Shown here piece after piece: positions 59,571-64,000 of a stretch of DNA of 64,000 bases. The stretch's first letter is position 1. The number at the start of each line of letters is the position of its first letter. The position numbers were made by a program, and so were the translations under genes. The stretch comes from Labilithrix sp. Lineage in GTDB: Bacteria > Myxococcota_A > Polyangia > Polyangiales > Polyangiaceae. The notes beneath the pieces were generated by a model that did not search any database, was not told where the DNA came from, and was given only the letters and a program-made list of their open reading frames with translations. The stretch is from NCBI GenBank assembly GCA_019637225.1, contig JAHBWC010000021.1, positions 1 to 64,000 of the forward strand. The letters run 5' to 3'.

Positions 59571-60530
59571 ATGAACCAACCCCCCGGTGGCAACTACCCC
59601 CCCGGCTATCCGCCCGGCGGCGGCTATCCTGGTCAGCAGCCTCAGCAAGGTGGCTACGGCCAGCCGCAACAGCCTGGCTACGGTCAACCCGGCCAGCAGC
59701 CCCAGCAGGGTGGCTACGGCCAGCCGCAGCAGGGTGGCTACGGCCAGCCGCAGCAGCCGCAGCAGGGTGGCTACGGCCAGCCGCAGCAGCCCGCCGCGCA
59801 GCCCGGTTACGGTCAGCCGCCGCAGCAGCAGCCCCAGCAGGGTGGCTACGGCCAGCCGCCGAGCGCGCAGCCGGGTGGCTACGGCCAGCCGCAGCAGCAG
59901 CCGGGTGGCTACGGCCAGCCGCAGCAGCAGCCGGGTGGCTACGGCCAGCCGCAGCAGCAGCCGGGTGGCTACGGCCAGCCGCAGCAGCCCGGTGGCTACG
60001 GTCAGCCGCAGGGTCAGCCCGGCTACGGACAGCAGCAGCCCGGCGGCGGCTTCGGCGGCGCGATGCAAGGCGCGTTCGGTCAGATGCAGCAGGGCATGCC
60101 CGGCATGGGCTTCGGCGCACCGGGCGCCAAGCCGACCCCGCGCAACGCCGTCATGACCATGCTCCTGCCGTTCGGCATCATGGTCGTCGGCAACATCATC
60201 GCGACGATCCTCGTGATGGTGACCGACGTCGCGGCGCTCGGCCTCGTCGGCAACCTCTTCGGCCTCGCCGGCGCCATCATCGCGCTGATGTCGATCATCA
60301 AGATGACGAACGAGCTGAAGACGGTGACGGGCAACCCGGCGTTCCCGTGGTGGCCCGTGATCATCCCGTTCTACCAGTACTACTGGATGTGGATGATGGT
60401 CCCCGCCGAGATGGCGAAGGCGAAGCAGATGCGGGGGATCCAGAAGCCGGCTCGCGGCTTCGTGGTCTACTTCTTCTTCTTCCTCTACGCCTACGCGGCG
60501 GACCTGAACGACATCGCGAACAGCCCGTAA
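59571..60530 (+). CDS. Membrane protein with Gln/Gly/Tyr/Pro low-complexity N-terminus
   Basis: The 319-residue protein starts at ATG 59571. Residues 1 to about 180 consist of near-repeats GGYGQPQQ and PGYGQ, almost free of charge and hydrophobic residues: a prion-like, FUS-type low-complexity segment. The C-terminal 135 residues form about three hydrophobic helices ([61 protein letters not shown]) with a Trp/Tyr-rich loop. It resembles small DUF4234-like membrane proteins but I cannot assign a family. The DNA has exact 30-bp tandem units at 59871-59960. Role unknown; phase-separating or scaffolding behaviour is inference. Confidence 0.7.
   Translation: MNQPPGGNYPPGYPPGGGYPGQQPQQGGYGQPQQPGYGQPGQQPQQGGYGQPQQGGYGQPQQPQQGGYGQPQQPAAQPGYGQPPQQQPQQGGYGQPPSAQPGGYGQPQQQPGGYGQPQQQPGGYGQPQQQPGGYGQPQQPGGYGQPQGQPGYGQQQPGGGFGGAMQGAFGQMQQGMPGMGFGAPGAKPTPRNAVMTMLLPFGIMVVGNIIATILVMVTDVAALGLVGNLFGLAGAIIALMSIIKMTNELKTVTGNPAFPWWPVIIPFYQYYWMWMMVPAEMAKAKQMRGIQKPARGFVVYFFFFLYAYAADLNDIANSP
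59871..59987 (+). repeat. Three exact 30-bp coding tandem repeats plus a partial fourth
   Basis: Units at 59871-59900, 59901-59930 and 59931-59960 are identical and encode [10 protein letters not shown]; a fourth copy at 59961-59987 is shortened. Earlier in the gene the same motif occurs with variation. In-frame unit length means copy number can change without breaking the frame. Confidence 0.9.
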
Positions 60531-60578
60531 AAAGGCCCTTCGCACCGATCGACACCGCGGCGGCGCGGGTCGGGAGCC

Positions 60579-60612
60579 CACCGTAGGACGGTGTGGGCGC
60601 CTGACCGGCGCC
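60579..60612 (+). terminator. Two hairpins after the low-complexity gene
   Basis: CACCGT/ACGGTG with a 3-nt loop (60579-60593) is followed by GGCGCC/GGCGCC with a 5-nt loop (60596-60612), about 50-80 bp after the stop. There is no T-run. Structured 3' end or weak terminator. Confidence 0.35.
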
Positions 60613-60659
60613 GCGTCGCTTTGTCCGGACGCTCGCGCTCCTGATAGACTCGGAGCGTC

Positions 60660-62306
60660 GTGTCGGAAGCCGCCCTGGCGAAGGCGGAGCATGAGCCGCT
60701 CATCATCGGTCGTTACGCACTGTTCGACGCGCTCGCGTCGGGCGGGATGGCCACGGTCCATCTTGGGCGCCTGCTCGGGCCGGTCGGGTTCGGGCGCACG
60801 GTCGCCGTAAAGCGGCTCCACACGCACTACACGACCGATCCGGACTTCGTGACGATGTTCATGGATGAGGCGCGCATCGTCGCCCGCATCCGCCACCCGA
60901 ACGTCGTTCCGATGGTCGACGTGATCGAGTCGCGCAAGGGGCTCTTCCTCGTCATGGAGTACGTCCACGGCGAGTCGTTCTCGAAGCTCCTGCGCACGTG
61001 CCGCGCGGCGAGCGACGCCATCCCGCTCAAGGTCGTGAGCTCGATCATGCACGGCGTCTTGCTCGGCCTCCACGCGGCGCACGAGACCAAGGGCGCGAGC
61101 GGCGAGCTGCTCGACGTGGTGCACCGCGACGTCTCCCCGCAGAACATCATCGTCGGCGCCGACGGCGTCGCGCGCGTGCTCGACTTCGGCGTCGCCAAGG
61201 CCGCGGGCCGCGCCCAGGTGACGCGCGAAGGCCAGATCAAAGGCAAGCTCACGTACATGGCGCCCGAGCAGATCCGCGGCAGGGTCGACCGGCGCGCCGA
61301 CGTGTTCGCGGCCGCCGTCGTCCTCTGGGAAGCGCTCGCGGGCCGGCGCTTCCACGAAGGCGCGAAGGACGTCGAGATCGTCACGCGCGTCGTGCAGGGC
61401 CAGTTCCCGAAGCCGAGCGAGTTCCGCCCCGACGTCCCGCCGGAGCTCGACGCCATCGTGATGCGCGGGCTCGAGGTCGACGTCGACGCGCGCTACCAGG
61501 ACGCGCGGGCGCTGGCGATCGATCTCGAGCGCAAGGTCGGCCTCGCGAACCCGAGCGCGATCGGCGAGTGGGTCGAGCGCCTCGCCGCCGACGCCCTCCG
61601 CCAGCGGGGCGACCGGATCGCCGCGATGGAGATGGCGTCGGGCGCGCTCGCTCCCCTCGAGTCGGTCCCGCCGCCGGGCGAGGGTGGAGACGCCGCGTCG
61701 TCCGACCCGCGCCTGTCGACTCCCAGCGCCGGCGACCTCGGGTCGCCTTACCGCCCGCCCTCGGCGAGCGAGGCGAGCCTGCCGTCGAGCGTCAGCGCCG
61801 CGGACGCGGCCATCTCGAGCGGGGGCACTCCGCTCGGCACCGAGCTGCCGGCGTACCCCGCGCGGCGCGATCACGCGCCGGTCATCGCGGTCGTGAGCTT
61901 CCTCGGTGCGCTCGCGCTCGTCGGAGCGATCCTGGGAGGCCTCTCGCTCTACGCGCGTGGCAACGCGACGACGGCGCCGTCCATGAGCGCCTCGACGAGC
62001 GCGCCGCCGCCGCTCGCGGGCACCGGCGCGGAGAGCGCGCCGGCTCCGAGCTCGACGCTCTCGGCTGCGCCGAGCGGCGCGCCCGACCCGAGCGCCGCGC
62101 CTGCGGCCGAGCCGAGCGCCGCGGCCGCGCCGTCGAGCAAGACGAACGCCCCGGTGGAGCGCGCGACGCCGGACGCGGGACCGACGGCGCGTCCGACGGC
62201 GGCGCCCTATCGGCCGCCGCCGCCGAAGAAGGACTGCGATCCCCCGTACGTCGTCGACGAGCAGGGGCACCGGAAGTACAAGCGCGAGTGCATGGGCGGC
62301 GATTGA
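60660..62306 (+). CDS. Hanks-type Ser/Thr protein kinase, membrane-anchored
   Basis: The 548-residue kinase starts GTG 60660. P-loop ASGGMATVHLG at about 26-36, Lys51 in VAVKR, HRDVSPQNI with HRD at 155-157, DFG at 175-177 and APEQ near 201 are intact, and the HRDVSPQN form is characteristic of myxobacterial kinases. The kinase domain ends about residue 290. A Ser/Pro/Gly linker is followed by a transmembrane helix at about 406-431 (APVIAVVSFLGALALVGAILGGLSLYARG) and an extracytoplasmic Ala/Pro/Ser tail ending in a Cys-containing DCDPPYVVDEQGHRKYKRECMGG motif. A helical gene of unknown function follows 19 bp downstream. Confidence 0.9.
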   Translation: MSEAALAKAEHEPLIIGRYALFDALASGGMATVHLGRLLGPVGFGRTVAVKRLHTHYTTDPDFVTMFMDEARIVARIRHPNVVPMVDVIESRKGLFLVMEYVHGESFSKLLRTCRAASDAIPLKVVSSIMHGVLLGLHAAHETKGASGELLDVVHRDVSPQNIIVGADGVARVLDFGVAKAAGRAQVTREGQIKGKLTYMAPEQIRGRVDRRADVFAAAVVLWEALAGRRFHEGAKDVEIVTRVVQGQFPKPSEFRPDVPPELDAIVMRGLEVDVDARYQDARALAIDLERKVGLANPSAIGEWVERLAADALRQRGDRIAAMEMASGALAPLESVPPPGEGGDAASSDPRLSTPSAGDLGSPYRPPSASEASLPSSVSAADAAISSGGTPLGTELPAYPARRDHAPVIAVVSFLGALALVGAILGGLSLYARGNATTAPSMSASTSAPPPLAGTGAESAPAPSSTLSAAPSGAPDPSAAPAAEPSAAAAPSSKTNAPVERATPDAGPTARPTAAPYRPPPPKKDCDPPYVVDEQGHRKYKRECMGGD

Positions 62307-62325
62307 CGCGCCGAGCGTTCCGCCG

Positions 62326-63585
62326 ATGACCTGGCGCGCCTCCGACGACATCCTGCTCCAGCGGCTCGAGGACGAGAGCGTCGTGGAGGCGCTGTTCGCT
62401 GCCGTCGTGCGCGCCGGGGGTGCGCCGGCGGCTCCGGGCCTGCACCCGCGCGCGGGCGGGCTCGTCGACGCGCTTCGCAAGATCCCGCGGGGAGCGGAGG
62501 CCGTCGCCGCTGCGCTCGCCGGCGACGTGATGCCCCTCGCGCGGCTCGTCGACGAGCTCGCGTTCGCCGGCGCGCCTCCCGAGCTGTTGCATCACCTCGC
62601 GCTCTTTCATCGCGCGTCCGCCGCGGCGCTCGAAGAGACGGCGCCCGAGGCCGCGGCGAGCGCGTGGGTCCGCTCGCTCGCCGCCTGGTTCGCCCTCGCC
62701 GAGGAGCGCACCTACCTCGCGCGCTTCGAGGAGCTCGTGCTCGGCCGCGACGCGGCCCGCCGAGGCCGCGGGGCGGACGCCGGGATCCCGCCGGAGCGCG
62801 TCCCGCTCGAGCTCGTCGCCGACGTCGCGGCGCGCGCCGACGCCGCGGCGAGCGACCTCGGGCAAGCCGGGCGCGCCGCCCTCCTCGCGCTCGCGCGGAT
62901 CGACGAGGCGGCGCGCATCGCGGGCGCACCAGAGTCGGCGGCGGCTCGCGCGCGCGCGGAGGCCGAGCGCCGCCGGAACGCGGCGATCGAGGCGGCGCTG
63001 GCGCTGATCGGCGAAGGCCTCGAAGAAGCGAACGTGCGCGGAGAGCTGACGTCGCAGGGCCGCGCGCTGCTCCTCCGCGCCGTCGCGGTGTGGACCTGGA
63101 CGTCCAACGACGAGGCCGTCGAGCACTTCGTCGTCGACCGCGCCGACAAGATCGGCTGGGAGCTCTATCGCGCGCGGAGCTGGGACGCGCTCCGTCACCT
63201 CCTCGATCCGTTCCGCCCGATGTTCGACAGCCTCGCGTCGCGGATCGAGCGCGACCCGAGCCGCATCGCCTACGCGGCCGGCTGCGCGCAGATGTTCGTC
63301 TTCCTCGCGGAGGTCGACCGGCATCTCCCGCGGAAGCTCGAGCTCGCGGAGCGGGCGGTGAAGATCTGTCCGACGCATCGCAACGGCCGCATCGTCCTCG
63401 CCGCGATCCTGTGCGAGCAGGCGATGGAAACGATGCGCGCGATGGTCGTCTTCGCGCGCCGCGATCGGATCGAGCGCGTGGAGGCGCTGCTCGAGCGCGC
63501 GGAGTCGCTCTACGCGTCGGCGAGCGAGCTCGACGAGGCGAAGGACATGCTCCGGCGTGTGAAACGCGGGCGCATCGCGGTCTGA
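62326..63585 (+). CDS. Helical protein of unknown function (TPR-like)
   Basis: The 419-residue protein is predicted almost all helical: repeated amphipathic helices with Ala, Leu, Arg and Glu, no signal peptide, no membrane helix. The C-terminal part has TPR-like rhythm (RKLELAERAVKICPTHRNGRIVLAAILCEQAMETMRAMVVFARRD, VEALLERAESLYASASELDEAKDMLRR). A Trp/Asp-containing segment WTWTSNDEAVEHFVVDRADKIGW is distinctive. I recognise no family. The ATG is 19 bp after the kinase stop, so it probably shares its transcript and might be an interaction partner. Confidence 0.6.
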   Translation: MTWRASDDILLQRLEDESVVEALFAAVVRAGGAPAAPGLHPRAGGLVDALRKIPRGAEAVAAALAGDVMPLARLVDELAFAGAPPELLHHLALFHRASAAALEETAPEAAASAWVRSLAAWFALAEERTYLARFEELVLGRDAARRGRGADAGIPPERVPLELVADVAARADAAASDLGQAGRAALLALARIDEAARIAGAPESAAARARAEAERRRNAAIEAALALIGEGLEEANVRGELTSQGRALLLRAVAVWTWTSNDEAVEHFVVDRADKIGWELYRARSWDALRHLLDPFRPMFDSLASRIERDPSRIAYAAGCAQMFVFLAEVDRHLPRKLELAERAVKICPTHRNGRIVLAAILCEQAMETMRAMVVFARRDRIERVEALLERAESLYASASELDEAKDMLRRVKRGRIAV

Positions 63586-63657
63586 GCGCTCCACGGCGAC
63601 CGTCTCTCCGCCGACGGCCATGGCGCCGAACGCTCGCCCGTGCCAAAGGGAGAGGCC

Positions 63658-63900
63658 ATGGATCGCTTCGAGCACTGCATGGTCGAGTTCTACTGGACAC
63701 CCCCCGCCGGCGCGGCCCCCGGATCCTTCAAGCCGAGCTTCAGCGTCTTTCACCCGGACGGTCGCCAGGAGCCGCACGAAGGGAGCAACCCGGAGCTGGC
63801 CGTGCTCTTCAGCCGGCTCGGCGCCGAGGGCTGGCGCGTCGCCACCGCGGTCAGCAGCTCGAACTGGATCCTCTGGACGCTCGAGCGAAAGCTCGGCTGA
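63658..63900 (+). CDS. Small DUF4177-like protein
   Basis: The 80-residue protein has the pattern of DUF4177-type small proteins: MDRFEHCMVEFYW at the start and LFSRLGAEGWRVATAVSSSNWILWTLERKLG at the end (typical EGWEL..xxWxLER). No catalytic motif. AGGGAGAGG ends 2 bp before ATG 63658, favouring this start over the longer GTG 63640 frame. Function unknown. Confidence 0.65.
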   Translation: MDRFEHCMVEFYWTPPAGAAPGSFKPSFSVFHPDGRQEPHEGSNPELAVLFSRLGAEGWRVATAVSSSNWILWTLERKLG

Positions 63901-63928
63901 CCGCTCGCCGCGGCGCGCCGGCGGCGCT

Positions 63929-64000
63929 ATGCGTTCGACCGTGGACAACCCCTTCGAGCGCTACGACCTCGACCCGCGCGAGGGCATCGCCGCGATCACG
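63929..64000 (+). CDS. Gene cut off by the window end
   Basis: An open frame from ATG 63929 reads MRSTVDNPFERYDLDPREGIAAIT and leaves the window; GTG 63941 is an alternative start. The NPFERYDLDPREGI opening resembles the start of small J-domain-like or helical Myxococcota proteins, but only 24 codons are visible. No function can be given. Confidence 0.4.
   Translation, partial: MRSTVDNPFERYDLDPREGIAAIT

Noticed and set aside
59871-59987. Short regular repeats looking like a CRISPR array
   Set aside because: Units are directly adjacent without spacers, lie in frame within a coding region and encode [10 protein letters not shown].
59334-62480. Long minus-strand frame over both kinases and the low-complexity gene
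   Set aside because: The opposite strand encodes clear kinases with intact motifs; the frame gives Arg-rich, low-complexity text.

Overview
The window is a GC-rich, densely coded chromosomal segment from a bacterium that looks like a member of the Myxococcota, probably the Polyangiales side. The evidence is: several Hanks-type Ser/Thr kinases with the HRDVSPQN or HRDLKPAN loop, including an apparently dead one; Gly-rich secreted proteins; a lipoprotein with the myxobacterial Cys-rich DDGNxDDGDGC repeat; a protein whose C-terminus resembles Myxococcus MXAN_5187; and a lexA gene with a GTTCAG-type operator like that reported for Myxococcus xanthus. GTG starts and 1-4 bp gene overlaps are common. 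I see no tRNA, rRNA, CRISPR array, prophage or intact insertion sequence.

Layout. 1-10 kb: a broken-off Gly-rich protein, a PhnD-like binding protein, a formylglycine-enzyme-like lipoprotein, a translationally coupled pair of aryl-CoA ligase and variant creatininase-family hydrolase, a serine beta-lactamase-like lipoprotein, a four-helix-bundle protein whose start lies inside a large imperfect inverted repeat, a second Gly-rich lipoprotein, and a DoxX membrane protein. 10-19 kb: a PlsB-like acyltransferase, a multi-S1-domain protein, two unknown envelope proteins, then DUF58 and MoxR. 19-26 kb: an FAD oxidoreductase on the opposite strand splits MoxR-DUF58 from a tightly overlapping operon RDD - SpoIIM - membrane protein - DUF4129/DUF4350-like protein. 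26-34 kb is mostly housekeeping: ilvE, Smr with a thioredoxin-like ferredoxin, a pseudokinase, NUDIX, cysE, smpB and ruvB.

34-47 kb: a two-gene sensory system in which the first protein has REC, GAF, PAS, PAS and HisKA but no ATPase domain while the second is a complete histidine kinase; a VOC protein; an Hsp70-family protein; a metallophosphoesterase; a cupredoxin-like protein coupled to an MXAN_5187-like membrane protein; a 228-bp gene-free stretch packed with stem-loops; and a FadL-type porin. 46.5-51 kb: trxB, a cyclic-nucleotide-binding protein and a tri-haem lipoprotein cytochrome in line, lexA with an apparently leaderless promoter, and a DUF4398/OmpA envelope pair. 51-64 kb: an outer-membrane protein, an aminotransferase, an orphan gspC, an M2 peptidase, two active-looking membrane Ser/Thr kinases flanking a Gln/Gly/Tyr/Pro low-complexity membrane protein, an unknown helical protein, a small DUF4177-like protein and a gene cut off by the window end.

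The most unusual items are the structured leader before the FadL gene, the lexA promoter/operator arrangement, the split sensor kinase pair, the pseudokinase with a repeat array in front, the inverted duplication over the four-helix-bundle gene start, and the low-complexity membrane protein. All functions are read from sequence motifs and memory of the families; no database search was run.
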